Below are positions 1 to 12,577 of a stretch of DNA of 64,000 bases, piece after piece (the first letter of the stretch is position 1; every line of letters begins with the position of its first letter). Below the pieces are notes generated by a model. It was not told the origin of the DNA. It searched no databases and worked only from the letters and a program-made list of their open reading frames with translations. The DNA is from Cycas panzhihuaensis (taxonomy: Eukaryota; Cycadophyta). The stretch is taken from positions 52,769,741-52,833,740 of the forward strand of contig CM041465.1 of assembly GCA_023213395.1 (NCBI GenBank), written 5' to 3'. The position numbers and the translations under genes were made by a program.

Positions 1-432
1 TTGAGCCTCATTATTACATTGAAATTCTAAATAACACTTTTGTGGAAAAACCCTCATAGGGAATAAAAACCCATAGACTTTCTAAGATCTATAGTCCCTT
101 TTATAAATCAAAATGGCTAAGGTGGCTCTTTGATATAGCCTAATAGCCAAGTAGCCTAAATGTATAGTTTAATCTACTAAGTCTTCATATATCATGTGGT
201 CATCCTCTATGCCATTTCTGGTTTTCACAAGTTCTGATTTTCTAAAACTAGTACAACCCTTATCCTTCCATGCCCACATGGGATTTTTACAAATAGGATA
301 GAGTAGAGACTTACTCTTATTCTTCCACACCCACAAGGGGTTTTCGCAAAGAGAATAGAGTATGATGATCCTATTTCCATCTTCTTTGATTAGTCAAAGA
401 TGGAGGACCTAAGGCCGATCTTTATTTAGTAC

Positions 433-2480
433 TATTTAAACTTTACCTTTTGTAGCAGTTTGGTGAAGATATCAACCACTTGATCTACTATATGGTAGTA
501 TTCTAGTTAAATTATGCCACTATAAATAAGTTCTCTAAACCTATGGACTTTCGTACTTATGTGTTTAGTATAATCATGAAATAAAGGATTTTTTGCCATG
601 CAGATTGTTGATTAATTATTCATATGAAAGCCGGTAGGACTTGTTTAGGTGATATTCAATATTTCTAATAATTTTCTAAACCATATCACCTCCTTACTGG
701 TCTCAGAAGCAGCAATGCATTTAGCTTTGGTAGTTAAATATGCAACTATCTTTTTCCATCTAGATCTCCATGATATTGGTGTTGTTCTAAGAAACATCAC
801 ATACCCAGACGTAGATCTTCATGTATCTTTATCTCCTACAATGCCAGAGTTTATGTATGCAAAAATATTGAATTCTAAATTAGGTTCATATAATAGACCA
901 TATTTGTTGGTCGTCTTAAGGTATCTCAACACTCGCACTACTACCTACCAATGATTTTGCTTAGGATCTGTCATGTAATGAGTACGAATACTGATATACT
1001 GATATAGTGTGTAATATATGGCCTTGTATTGGCAGTATAGATGAGACTACCTACAAGTTTCCTATACAGTATTGCATCTACCTCCCTAATGTCACCATCA
1101 ACTGAGAGTTTGGTATTAGGGCCCATAGGTAAAACCATTGGTCAAGTATTTTCTAACTGAAATTTGGTTAGAAGATCGTTGATATATTTTTCTTGGGAGA
1201 GAAATTTTTATCCATTCTTTTGTATTACTTTAATTCCCAAGTAATATTTCATCAAACTAAGGTCAGATAATTCAAACATTTTGTCAATGTCCTTTTTCAG
1301 CTAGTTTATTTCTTATTCACTATTACTCATTATTAACATGTCATCCACAAAGATTATGAAATAAGTGACTTTATCCTTATGGCACTTAATGAATAATGTT
1401 GCATCAATATCTTGGTAGTCACAAATCTCGTATCCAAGTTACCTCATTCTTTTAGACAACTTGGCAAACTAAGTATGAGGGGCTTGTTTCAGGCTGAATG
1501 AGAACTTTTTGAGCTTGTAAACTTATGCTCTTGACTTTTTATCTCATATCCTTTTGGATGAGCCATGTAAATTTCTTCTTTAAGATCTCCATTGAGAAAC
1601 ACAGTCTTAATATCAAGTTGGTGGATTTTCCAACCTTGTTGAGTAGCCAAAGCCACAAGAGTTCTAATTATAGGCCACTTGGTTATAGGTGCAAAGACTT
1701 TAGTGTAGTCGATGCCTTCCTTTTATGTAAATCATTTAGCTACCAACCTCACCTTATGCTTTTTAAGGGTGTCATCTGATCTATATTTATTTTTTAACAC
1801 CTATTTATTTTAAACTACCTTTCTTCTAAGTGATAGATCAATGAGCTCCCATGTATCGTTCTTGATAAGAGATTGGTACTCTTCGTCCATGGCATTTCTC
1901 CAAGTTACATGCTTTATAGATTCTTGGTATGTTAAGGTCTCTTCATTAAGAGTAAGATGAAGTTCTACTAGTTCAAGCTCAGTATATAATGATTCCTGTA
2001 TCCTTGCTCTATGGGCACTTCGAGTGATAATTTTGCCCACCTCATCTAGTCGTATGTCCTTATTGAGTTGGCAAGTTTCTTGAGATCCTCGAGTTGGGAA
2101 TGAGGTCCTCATTTCCTCAACTTCTTGGTTCTCATCTTATTTATTAAAATGATTATTTTATAAGGAGGATATTAATGTACCTTAGGAAGATGGTCCTTCT
2201 CCCATTGTTTTACTTTTATCAACTAACAATGGAGAGGATGATTCTTCTATAATGGCTTTACCTTTATCAACTCTGTTATCTTTAAAGGATGGTGTTGGAT
2301 ATATACTCATAGGTTCATAGTCACAACTTGTATCCTCTAAGGCTCTATTGTCAACTTCTAATATTTGGAGTAATTTATATATGTCCTCTTTCTCAAATTT
2401 TAGAATATGAACATCATACTTGATAACATGATTATAGTGATGTGAGGGTATTTTGGAGTCCAGTCTAAGCAACTGATCCT
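433..2480 (-). pseudogene. copia reverse transcriptase and RNase H (copy A), decayed
   Basis: Minus-strand fragments spell the end of a copia polyprotein. At 1810-2112 is the typical entry to the reverse transcriptase (an MDEEYQSL-like block followed by NDTWELI). Near 1338-1352 the catalytic motif reads FVDD, so both metal-binding aspartates are still encoded. At 433-960 is the RNase H end, with LEYYHIVDQVVDIFTKLL as the terminal block. The Ser/Thr-rich linker between integrase and reverse transcriptase lies at 2182-2472. Several stops and frame changes separate the blocks, so no functional enzyme is expected. The long plus-strand frame at 649-954 is its antisense shadow. Confidence 0.82.
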
Positions 2481-2499
2481 CTGTCTCTACAAAAATGAC

Positions 2500-3480
2500 A
2501 TCTCTAGTAATAATGATTTTTCATTATGAAGGTATAAAGACCTTATACCCTTTCTTATCCATAGGGTATCTAACAAAGATACCTTTAAGTGCCCTTAGCT
2601 AGAGTTTATTTCGAATTGAATCCAGAATATGGGCATAGCATGTAGAGCCAAAAATTTTAAAGTAGTGAATAATGGGTGCTTGTCCTAACCACTTTTCATT
2701 AGGTGATTATCCCCCCTTTGATGGGCTAACAATATTAATACAATAAACAATTGTCCAAACGGCTTCTGTTCATAGGTAGGTAAGTACATTTTTGTATACC
2801 AACATAGCCTAAGCCATATTCATGATTATCCTATTCATGCGCTTGACAACTCTATTTTGATGTGAGGTACCTGCTACTATTGTTTGATGATTGATTCCAT
2901 TGTTTAAAAGATAACTTTCAAACTTATGTGAGGTATATTCACCACAATTATCAGTTCAAAGATATTTGAGTTGATAACCTAACTCTTTTTCGGTATAGGC
3001 TTTGAATTCTTTAAATATATAGAAGGCTTCATCTTTCTTATGTAGAAAAGCTACCCATATTTTTATAGTGAAATCGTCAATGAAAAAGATATAATATAAC
3101 TTGCCCTTTAGTGAAGAAATGGGCATTGGTCTGCACAGATCAGAGTGTATCAATTGTAATGGATGGATTGATTTCTACTGACTTTTAGGAAAGGGTTGTC
3201 GATGAGATTTGGTAATGATATAAGCTTCATATTTAAAGGGATTAGAAGAGAACTTTAGAAGATTTGGAAGAGTGTTAGAAAGATCTCTAAGTCTATCAAT
3301 ATGAACATGGTCCATATGAGCATACCAAAGAGCTTCTGGTGACAATGTTGGATGGATTAAGATGGAATTAAATACAAATTCATCATCGGTACAAGGGCTT
3401 TGGATATAATGGGCTTCAAATGATGGAGAGTCATTCAGTAAAAAGAGTTTGCCAGAGAGATGTCTAGTCAAAACCACTTG
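2500..3480 (-). pseudogene. copia integrase with GAG-pre-integrase domain (copy A), decayed
   Basis: The fragment at 2956-3153 contains IHSDLCRPMP and FFIDDFTIKIWV, the start of the copia integrase core with the first catalytic aspartate (SDLC). The fragment at 3175-3477 is the GAG-pre-integrase region, including WYAHMDHVHIDRL. The integrase C-terminal half continues to about 2500 in other frames. The order and spacing match copia pol. Stops and frame breaks separate the domains. The homologous stretch in copy B is 60421-61390. Confidence 0.82.
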
Positions 3481-3499
3481 ATTAGTTAGAGGGTGAATG

Positions 3500-4980
3500 A
3501 CTTAGAGAGTCTGGTCATTTGCAGTTACACTCATATTAAATCCATGAGAGATAAGTGTGGATAAAGAGAGAAGGTTTTGTTTGAGATTGGGTATGTATAA
3601 GACATCAAGTAATGTAAAATCTTTTAAGCCTAGGAGTTTCAGGCGAATGTTACCAATTCCTTCAACAGGTTGTTATGATTTATCAACCATGTGAATAACT
3701 CCTTAAACATTTGAGTCAAATGTTTGATATAGATTGTAATTGCATATCATATATTGAGTTGCTCTTATGTCCATGATCCATTGCCTATCAATTGAATCCA
3801 TACTATTTGTAATTCTAATAGGGCTTGGTATTGATAAAGGGAATTCATAAGTGATATATCTACATCAAGTTTCAAAGTATCTCTTTGGTTGGTCAATAAC
3901 ATTTGATGTTGAAGATACCTCAATTCTTTGAAAGTGTGCTTGTACAAAACCTACACCACTAAAGGATTATTTACAAGTTTTTTCAACATTGTGAGCTCCA
4001 TATTTTAGTTGGAACTTGGCCAACTTATAAGTGGCAGTTCTATAGTCTTTTGTAAAGTGTCATTTACGGTTACACCAATCACACATAATAGTTTAATTGT
4101 TAGTCCCTAAAGAGGTACTGGTTTAGCCTAACTGTCTTGGTATTTTTTGAGGTGACCCTTAGCCTTAAGACTATTGAGGCTATGACTAAGGGTTCGGTTG
4201 ACCTTGTGGATGATTTCCCATGTTTTTTCCTCTTTCTCTTGCTCAGTTATTTCCTCTACCACAAGAGGAACCTTTGTTTTTTGTATATCAAACTTCTTCT
4301 TCCACCTCAAAGGCTACATCTAGAAGAGAGTCAGAGGCTACAAAGTCGGTATCAAAGGTCTTGTTAAATTCTATGAACTTCTTGACAAGTGATTCAAAGT
4401 TGAGTATCTTCAATGTTTCACTAGATTAAAGACTTCCAAGTAAGTTTTTATAATCAAGGACATGTAGACATGATTGGATCAAGAATACCTAAGTGATACA
4501 TTAGGTCTTAAAATCTTTATGAATTACTTATTTTATTAGTCAAAGGAGATTTATTGTCTCATGAGCTCGTCCCTTCTATATTTTTAATTTGTTTATTTTT
4601 AGAATAAGATGAATAAATTCTAAATCTGACTTGATATCAAAGTTCTTCTTGAGAACTTCAAGGACCTTCTAGGTTGTATCATATTACTCTTTATTAATTA
4701 AGTTATGTAAGGAGTGATCAGTAACCAATAGAATTCCTACATAAATCTTTTCATTATATATCTCCTATTGTAGTTTGGTTACGGCATTTGTAGGAGTTGT
4801 TGAGGCAGATCCACCAGAAGTAGGTGTTATAGCTGTTACAGGTATGATGGGTGTAGGCTACAAGTGGGCTCTCCAAAGGCCTTTATACTTTGTAGTATTT
4901 TTAACTTTAGTATACTACAAATCTTAATTTTCTTTGCCTTTTAATATGCAATTGATATTTTATTGGAATTAAGATAACAT
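3500..4980 (-). pseudogene. copia gag and protease (copy A), decayed
   Basis: Reading the minus strand from about 4980, a copia gag can be followed to about 4000, ending in a damaged CCHC zinc knuckle (CDWC, then a His, with the last Cys replaced by Tyr). The aspartic protease motif near 3760-3790 reads WIMDIRAT where copy B has WIMDTGAT. The catalytic D-T-G is therefore changed to D-I-R and this protease would be inactive. Stops occur roughly every 30-60 codons. A minus-strand ATG close to 4978 is a possible gag start, but it is followed by early stops, so the true start is uncertain. Confidence 0.75.
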
Positions 4981-5174
4981 GGTGATGATGATGAAGTAGA
5001 AAAGATGATAGAAGTATGTGCCACTAACACATGTGGCTAATACACCTGACATAGTAGGGATGTAGAAATGAATGCTATAATGAGAAGCAAGCAATGATTA
5101 AATATTTTTTAACAACTATGAAAAATAAGTATGAAAAATGAGTATAAACAATGATGCGAGAATAAGGCCTAATA

Positions 5175-6507
5175 TAGAGTTAGAAAAGAGTAGTGATGTG
5201 TCATACCACTAACCTCTAACGTATGTCTAAATATAGGTGAGGTTTCGATGCCTAAGGCTTCTAGTTTATGATTAGGGCCTTCACCCATGATACTCACGCC
5301 TATACTTGGTGATAAAATCCAAGTCATAGTGGAGCCTAAGTACTCCTGGTCCTCACCTAGTTTACTAGTGAGCAGCTATATACCTCCTCTGAAGAGTCGA
5401 ACAGTACATGTGTATCTCACGGCTATGATGGATATTGGACTGGGTTAATTTTAATCTTATATTAAAGTTTTTAGTTTTCTTGGGTGGTTATTAGGATTAT
5501 CCCTAATTAGAGACTGTAGGTATGGCTAACCTATCCCTCCATCATTATTCCAGTTAAGACCAAACCCAGTATAAAATTCATACCTCTCTTAGGGCCTAGA
5601 CTTTAGCCAACCATGGTCTATTTCAACTAAGGTAAGTGTGCACAGAAGTCAAGAACTGGCAGTATATATCATACATATGAGATTCCTTTTAGGAATAATG
5701 TAAGTTATTTCTAAATAATTGAAAACTGAAATGGAAAGTTACAAAATATGCTTACTTATCTTTTGTGATTTCTTTGTTGTTGTTGCTACTTTTGTGATGC
5801 TTTATACTATGTATGCAAATAGAAAAAATATACTAGATTTACTAGGGGAACTGGATGTTACTTCTGATCCAATGTTTCCCTTACTTTAGTACAATGTTTC
5901 TAAATATGTTTTTAGAAATTTTAATATAAAAGCCACAATAGGCTAAAAGGTGGATAAACTTTCCACTAAAATACTATTTTTTCTAAATTTAGATGCATGC
6001 TATTTTTTCCTATTTTGTGAGTTTTTCTGCTAAATTAATAAATAATGATAAATGGGCATAATTTTCTAAAACTTATAAATATGAAGGCCTAAATGATGGA
6101 ATTTAAATTTATAACAGAAGGAAAAAGTGTTTAAAATATTATTTTTGATAGAGTAGTGAAGTCAGATTTCTATAATAGTATAAAAAAAGTTTTACCCAAA
6201 AAAACACAAAAGTAGAATCCTGCCAGATCCATTGTCTTAGAATCTAAACTTCAATATGTCAAAAGTTACATCTTGACATGTTCATCAACTTTTCCTTATG
6301 TACCAAATCTAAAATTAACTAAAAAATTACCCAAAATGCCCTCGCAATATCCTTCGTAGGTTTGAGTAGGTAAATTTAGCATCCATAAGAAAACTGTATA
6401 GATCCCACTAACCATTAAATGAAATTTGATAACATTTATCTTAAAATGATCCCAAGATATAAATCTACTAGATAGTAAGGACACATCACTACTCTTTTCT
6501 AACTCTA
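5175..6507. other. 1.3-kb segment bounded by a 27-bp perfect inverted repeat
   Basis: Positions 5175-5201 and 6481-6507 are perfect reverse complements over 27 bp (the left arm begins TAGAGTTAGAAAAG). The segment lies in the leader of copia copy A, between the gag start and the primer binding site. It could be a small non-autonomous DNA transposon, with the arms as terminal inverted repeats. I could not find a convincing target-site duplication in the flanks. There is no coding region inside beyond short frames. The identity is open. Confidence 0.4.
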
Positions 6508-6983
6508 ATCATAGTAAGTGACTTAAATCAATAAAATGTTTAGATTTTTAGCTTATAATTGAAGGATTTTATTAGAAAAAGTGCCTTAAGTTACTTATCT
6601 ACAAAATTTATCCTTTTATTTCAGCCAAAACTTACTATTTCAATCTGAATCTAAAGTTGCTCTAAAATATAAAAATGATCTTATAATTAAGATGACCCTA
6701 CATGCCAAATTTCATAAAAATTTAAAATGGTCAATTTTTTCATAAAATTGTAAGCCTTTAATATTTTCAGGAATGTTCCAACAATTAAACGGCTTAAGAA
6801 ACCTATATTTTTTACCTCTGAAATTTTGAACACATAGAGAAAGTAGCAACATATAAAGTAATATAATTTTGAGCTCTTAAAATGTTAAAAATGATGAGTG
6901 CACTCTCAATATTTCATATTAAAGGTGAAGGAGAGGCAAATGGACTCCATAAAAGTGGAATGGAGTGAATAGATCCCTTTTTA

Positions 6984-6995
6984 GCTCTAATGCCA
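6984..6995 (-). other. copia primer binding site (initiator tRNA-Met type), copy A
   Basis: On the minus strand this reads TGGCATTAGAGC, two mismatches from the standard plant retrotransposon primer site TGGTATCAGAGC, complementary to the 3' end of initiator tRNA-Met. It sits 2 bases inside the end of the LTR at 6998, as expected. It fixes the orientation of copy A as minus. Confidence 0.72.
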
Positions 6996-6997
6996 TA

Positions 6998-7308
6998 TGA
7001 AGGAAGGATGGATCTAGGGAATAAATCACTCACATACACACAATGGTAATGGAAAATGAAAAAGATATGAAACAAGATATGAGAGTAAGCTTGGAGGTGA
7101 GAATGAATAATGACTCCCTCCTTGAGATTTCGCCTTTTATTATTGAGGGTGAGCATTAGGATTAGGATTTTCCCGCCTAATGACATAAACCCAAAATTAC
7201 ATCTAAATGCCAATAAAATATATTTCATTAAGATACTAATGCTAATAATATATCCTAAGGTCACATAATTAATCTACATAAATAACCTTAATATATTAAC
7301 CTCTTTCA
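6998..7308 (-). repeat. 5' LTR of copia copy A
   Basis: This 311-bp block begins TG and ends CA on each strand and abuts the primer site. It aligns with the block at 57650-57954, the 3' LTR of copy B. Shared stretches include CCTAATGACAT, AAAATTACA and ACCTTAAT..ATTAAC near the right end. The divergence is large, fitting two independent old insertions. The 5 bases after 7308 (CTACT) would be the target duplication, but the partner end is outside the window. Confidence 0.72.
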
Positions 7309-10300
7309 CTACTATCATAGAGGTCTTGACATATGTATTGTACTTCCACTATGGCTCCATTATTTTGTATTACATCTCTAGTTTATATTATCCCATCTCA
7401 CCTAGGTTTACCAAGTTTATTACCTATAATTGAGATTCTTAGCCAATCATACTAGGTTCCTTCTAGTCCAATTCCCTTCAGTATCTATTCACCATATCCT
7501 ATGCGAACTTAATATTAAGATTGATACGTTAGTAGTACTCCTTCTTGAGCATCATTTACCATTGATAAATGACCCCACTCTAGCCTAACAAGCCTTCTAT
7601 TTAGACACCTACCTAGGGGGTAATTCCTCCTAATCTCATCCCCAACAGGCATTCACTAAATAGGCTAAACTATGGTGATAATCCTAGGTATTCTTAATCT
7701 CCCTTAGAAGCTTGGATATGTTGCCAACTTTACTTTTCCTCTAGTGAGATCCTAAATTGTCATCTATGCTATGAAATAAGGGTAAACTACTTTATATATT
7801 TATATATACTAGACTAGGTCATGGCTTTCTTAAGATGCATTGCTCCTTGATACCCCTATAACCTTATCTTTTTAGTTATTTCACTATTTTCTTCTTGATT
7901 GCATATTTCTTTTTTATGCAAATTCTTACTTATAAAAATAATAAAATAATAAAAAGACCTTAAAATTTAAAAAAGATAAAAAATCATAAATGCAATAAAA
8001 TTATAAAAAATAAAATAAATTATCAAAAACTTAAAAAATATATTAAACTACAAAAATATTAAAAAACTATAAAACATAAAAATACCAAAAAATATGGCTC
8101 TAAGATGAGCCTAAATAACTCCACCTCTAAAAGATGGCCACTAATGAGGTTAAACTATAGTGACCTACTTAGATTCATCAAGTTTCTCCCTTGGGTATTT
8201 GAGGTACCACTTCTAAGTCCTTTGGGCTTCTAAGCCAACATTTTGGGCCATGCTATCCACCTTGTCTTACCATTAAGGAAACACCTCCATTGTTTGACTC
8301 CCTTACTTGTATAAGTCTATAATCTATATCCACTAGCCTATTTGTATTGTTCTGGTCATTGACTGATCATCTTTCATACATAGCTTGTACACCTTTGACA
8401 TAGTTTCCTTAGGAGGCTAAACTAAGGAAAACACCTCTCGGCCTTTTACTAATGGGGCATCACTATGGTAGATATTGCCTCTTATTACATACATACATCA
8501 AATTATTATTATTGCATCTTACATATTTTATGTTGATAACATTAGCCATCTTCTGCCCATATGTTAAAGAGACTCTACTACCAAGAGGGTAGTGTTTCCT
8601 AGCTCCTGAGAATGACATGGACATGGCAATAAATAGGCAAGTATAAGTATACTTTATTACTATATCATTTTATTAATTTTATACATCATGTTTTTAGATA
8701 GTGGAGTATATTTTACTTATTTTTCTAGTTGCATACCCATGTCCCTATAGCCAATGACATGTATAACTCTGATCGATGGTTGTTAGTCCATCCATTAAGC
8801 TCTTTAGGTTGGAAAATGTATCATTTGCCCCCTTTATAACATTCTTTCTCCTTTATTTAGATTTATCAAGTCTTTTATTTTATTATATACCACTTGTTCT
8901 TGATTGCTTTTGTACTAGGGTCCCTCGTTAATGGGTTTTTGGATAATTTACATAGGTTTTTTACTAAAACATTATATCTATTACCAAGCCATTATATTTC
9001 TACTTGTAATAGTGGCACTATGAAGTACTTTGCAATATCATGAACATATTCATGATATAACAAATATATTTGCAGTACAACTATCACCTACTTAGATTCA
9101 GGTCTGTCAATGACAGTCAGCTTATTAATGAGGCTTTACTAATCTTGGTTAATTTGTGTTGGCCCTAGGTTAGTTCTTGTCAGATTTGGGTGGCCCAAGA
9201 GGCCAAATCTCACCTAAATATCTATTTTTCCATATAGATTTACATCAAACCATGAGCAAAACTCATGGTTTTAGTCCATGATTTTCCCCTACATTATGGT
9301 CTGAAAACTACCCATCCCACACCTTGGTCTCATCTACATAATCCCCTCTTTTTCTATTAGAAGAGGAGAAGACTAAGAGAGACTAAGACCATACTATTAT
9401 GTTCTAAAAAATTCTTTAGAATTTTGGTAGCCTTATTTTATTTACTAACATACCATTGAAGCTTTGGAGATACTACATCAATTTGTTATTGGAGATCCCT
9501 AAGGAAGATATTTTCAACCATTGGCCCTTCGTCTCACTTAGGATAGGTAATCCTTCTTTACTGATTTGGTGATTTATTTCCTTTCTTACCTTTATTCCCC
9601 ATTCATATGGAATGATTCATATTAATTAGTGAAATTTATGCTTGCTTCCTTTTGGCATTTTAGATCTCTTTTGAATTGTCATTTATTTCCTCAATCTCTT
9701 TTTCCACTCTCTTTACCATTGATTGTATGGTTATATAAAAGAAAGGTAGCACCTATATATACTTAGGGAGCCCACATATATTGTGGGATAAGAGCTATTC
9801 TAAGGCTCTCATTCCCTCTTTTACTTGTTATTTATGTTTTTGCAACATTTAATTTTCCTTTAAAGTAGCTTAACACTACTAAAAGATTGTGCATATCTAA
9901 TTGATTTTTGGGATAGGACAATCTTACTTACACATTGCTAATCTTGTTATAGGAGGAAGGAGGAGGCTAATGGTCATCTTCATTATCAACCAAGCCACTT
10001 GAGGCATATCTCTCACATACTTTTTAATAGTAATCTACTAAGAGGTAAGGTCAAGACCTTGTATTTATCCTTATATCTTCATTTTAAAGACTTTTATCTT
10101 TTTTTTTAATAATTCTATCATATGCATATTTGATAAGGAGAAATGCTATCAAATTTGCTCTAGATTAGCATAGTGGTTTCTCTTTATTATAATTTACTCT
10201 TGGGAAACTCTTGGCAAGCTAAAAAAAGGCCCCACATGACCATTAATGACTACTTTTCTAGTTATGCCCCCTTTCATTTAATTTATTATTTTATTGTCAT

Positions 10301-12039
10301 TTAGAGCAAAAGAAAAGGAAGAAGTTTTCTTATTTTATTTCCTAAAAAACATATAGAAAGAAAGAAGGAAAGAGGAAGAAAAGGAGAAATTTAAGAAGAA
10401 ACTATTCTTAGATCTAATTCCCCCACTTTCTTCTCTTCATAATCCATTTTTTCCTTTCTTAATAATGTATTAAAAAAAAAAAGAATTATATTTCTCCTTT
10501 TTGTTTCCCTCTTTACTTTTCACAAAAGATTAAAACAGAAATGCTTGCATTTTCCTTTCTTAAATATATTTTACATGCATTGCATTTTGATAGGAGTAGG
10601 AGTTAAAAAACCTTAGTGTACAAACAAAACATAACCCAAAGTGTGAGGAAGGATCATATTGTTATGATTCCTAAATCTATGAGGGGACATTGTGATTTGA
10701 CTTAGGGTAGATAGGTTATTTTCATTAAAATAGAAAGGAAAAAAGCATATAGATGCATTTAGGCATATGTTGTATCCTCTAGTTAGCCATGGGCCCCTTC
10801 AAACTAAAATTGTGTGTTTACCCAAATGCATATGCATACACCAATTTCTCTTTAGTTTAGCCTCCTTTTTGTAGGCCACTTATGTGGTTCCCTTACAACC
10901 ATATTCATGAACCATTCATATGCCCAAGTTGGTATTATAAAATTCTCTTACTTTCACTAAATATCTTACACATAGGCCTTTTGTGTAAATGGAAGAAGTA
11001 GTAATCCACAACCTAACCCCTTATAATATTTTACCATCAAACTGTGAGGATGGTGGTATTAATGAACACTAGGATTTTTAGACCCCTTAAATAAATAGAA
11101 GGGACTGAGAGGGTTTAAGTATACCTCTCAAAGTCTACCACTAACTAGCATTAACAAATGTCTAATATAGTTCCACCAAGATATCTCCATTAGTTTCAAT
11201 TATTACCCTAATGTGGGTAATCTCTACAAGGTGGTACTTAGCCTAATATGGGAATTATTCCAACCCAAGAAAGATCTTTAATGGGATAGTTTGTTTAGAG
11301 TTATTATTTGATTCTAATGATTTAAAAGGAATGAGACTACTCAATAAGGATATTCAAGAAGATCAACTTAAATGTTGAATCAAGAGAATGGAATCTGACA
11401 AGTATAATAGAAATAAGATGTATAGAGCATTATAGTAAGGAGGCTTATGTTACCCATCTAGGGTGTAACACTAAAAATTATAAGATAATATGTTAATAAT
11501 AGTAGATCAAGTAATATGAGTAGAAGTTGATTTTCATAAGGATTGTATAAACTACTACGCTTAAATATATGAAATAAGGGGAAGATTATTGAAGGTCATT
11601 TTATTGATACAACTTATTTTCCAAGCTCAACATTTATTATTAGAATGATAAATGTGTAAGATATAGGTCTGTAAGATATAAGATTGTGGGATGCATTATT
11701 TGCAAGAATGAAAGTTTAAAGGAGATAATCTTTATATGAAGTCCTACAATATAATCTCCTAATAGAAGTACTTTCCTATTGAAAGACCTTATCTTAAGGT
11801 GTTTCTCAAGAAGAGAGAGTATCATATAATTAAGTTTTATAGTAGAAACAATATACAAGAAAGGAGTTTTTTAGGAGAGAGGCAATCCTTAACTAATAAT
11901 AGTTGAAGTAGAAGACAGTGTATGAGCAAAAATTATCATTTATGGGAAAGGTGTCTTACAGGAGAATAATTTATAGGGAGGATGATTTGAAAGAGTTATT
12001 CTAAAACAAAGATAGAAAAGTAAGAAATGTCTGATATAG
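7309..12039. other. AT-rich intergenic DNA without a recognisable gene
   Basis: No convincing protein similarity or RNA gene is visible. The region holds homopolymer and A/G-rich tracts (for example 7925-8090 and 10318-10480). At 8100-8480 there are phrases such as 'aatgaggttaaactatag' and 'ggaggctaaactaagg'. Similar phrases recur at 32100-32400 in the 3' part of the Tat-like element, suggesting a very old relative. Short frames here (for example 11640-11858, minus) show no family signature. Confidence 0.5.
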
Positions 12040-12044
12040 ATTTT
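12040..12044. repeat. target-site duplication ATTTT, left, of the Tat-like element
   Basis: ATTTT immediately precedes the 5' LTR and is repeated at 35154-35158 after the 3' LTR. A 5-bp duplication is normal for gypsy integrases. The motif is AT-only in an AT-rich region, but it falls exactly at both ends of the LTR alignment. Confidence 0.7.
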
Positions 12045-12496
12045 TATCTTTCTAAAACCTGGCCTCTCATTTACCCTTATAACTTTTAACACACTTCTTA
12101 TATGGTTTTATAGGAAAGTAATGATGAACTTGGTTTTATGTTGTGGTAGGCTATATTTTGATGAAGTAATATATTGATTTTATTGATGATGTATGATGAA
12201 TGATGATTGTTGTATGAGTATGCTATCACCTACTGATGACTGATACTTATAGCACTAAAATCTTTCTTTTATGATCATTTTTAATTCATTCTTTCCTTTA
12301 GACCCTTTTGTTTATTTAACCTTTTCATCTTGATTTCACTCATATTTGTCATTTTTAATCAATTTTTGGGCTTGTGCTTATCATTTTCATCATATTCAGG
12401 TCTCTTTTTCTTATTAATAGTCATTCATGGTTAAATTTATTATTAAAAATAAATAAATTTTAACTTTTAATAAGATAGTTTTTACCTCTTGACTTG

Positions 12497-12525
12497 TCAC
12501 ATTTTTAGTGCTACTAAAAATGTGA
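12497..12525. other. perfect 13-bp stem-loop in the 5' LTR
   Basis: The arms TCACATTTTTAGT and ACTAAAAATGTGA are exact reverse complements around the loop GCT. The same position in the 3' LTR (33300-33328) keeps the fold with the arms TCATATCTTTGGT and ACCAAAAAAGTGA. See findings for the paired changes. Confidence 0.75.
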
Positions 12526-12547
12526 TCGATCATGTTTTTAGTGTAAA

Positions 12548-12577
12548 GTCATATTTTTGGCTTGCCAAAAATATGAC
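12548..12577. other. perfect 14-bp stem-loop in the 5' LTR
   Basis: The arms GTCATATTTTTGGC and GCCAAAAATATGAC are exact reverse complements around the loop TT. The counterpart in the 3' LTR is 33351-33380, with arms GTTATGTTTTTGGC and ACCAAAAATATAAC and one mismatched closing pair. Confidence 0.75.

Larger units (their letters stand above)
1..7308 (-). mobile_element. Ty1/copia LTR retrotransposon, copy A (partial)
   Basis: This is a minus-strand copia element entering from the right: 5' LTR (6998-7308), primer binding site (6984-6995), a long leader, then gag, protease, integrase, reverse transcriptase and RNase H in the copia order, running off the left edge. The copia order (integrase before reverse transcriptase) is read directly from protein fragments on the minus strand. 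A second copy of the same family lies at 57650-62795, with matching coding blocks and similar LTRs. All frames carry stops and small indels, so the element is not autonomous. The 3' LTR is outside the window, so age and target-site duplication cannot be assessed. Confidence 0.88.

Noticed and set aside
649-954. Open frame of 101 codons on the plus strand
   Set aside because: It is the antisense of the copia RNase H region of copy A. The matching frame 58597-58902 is the antisense of the same region in copy B.
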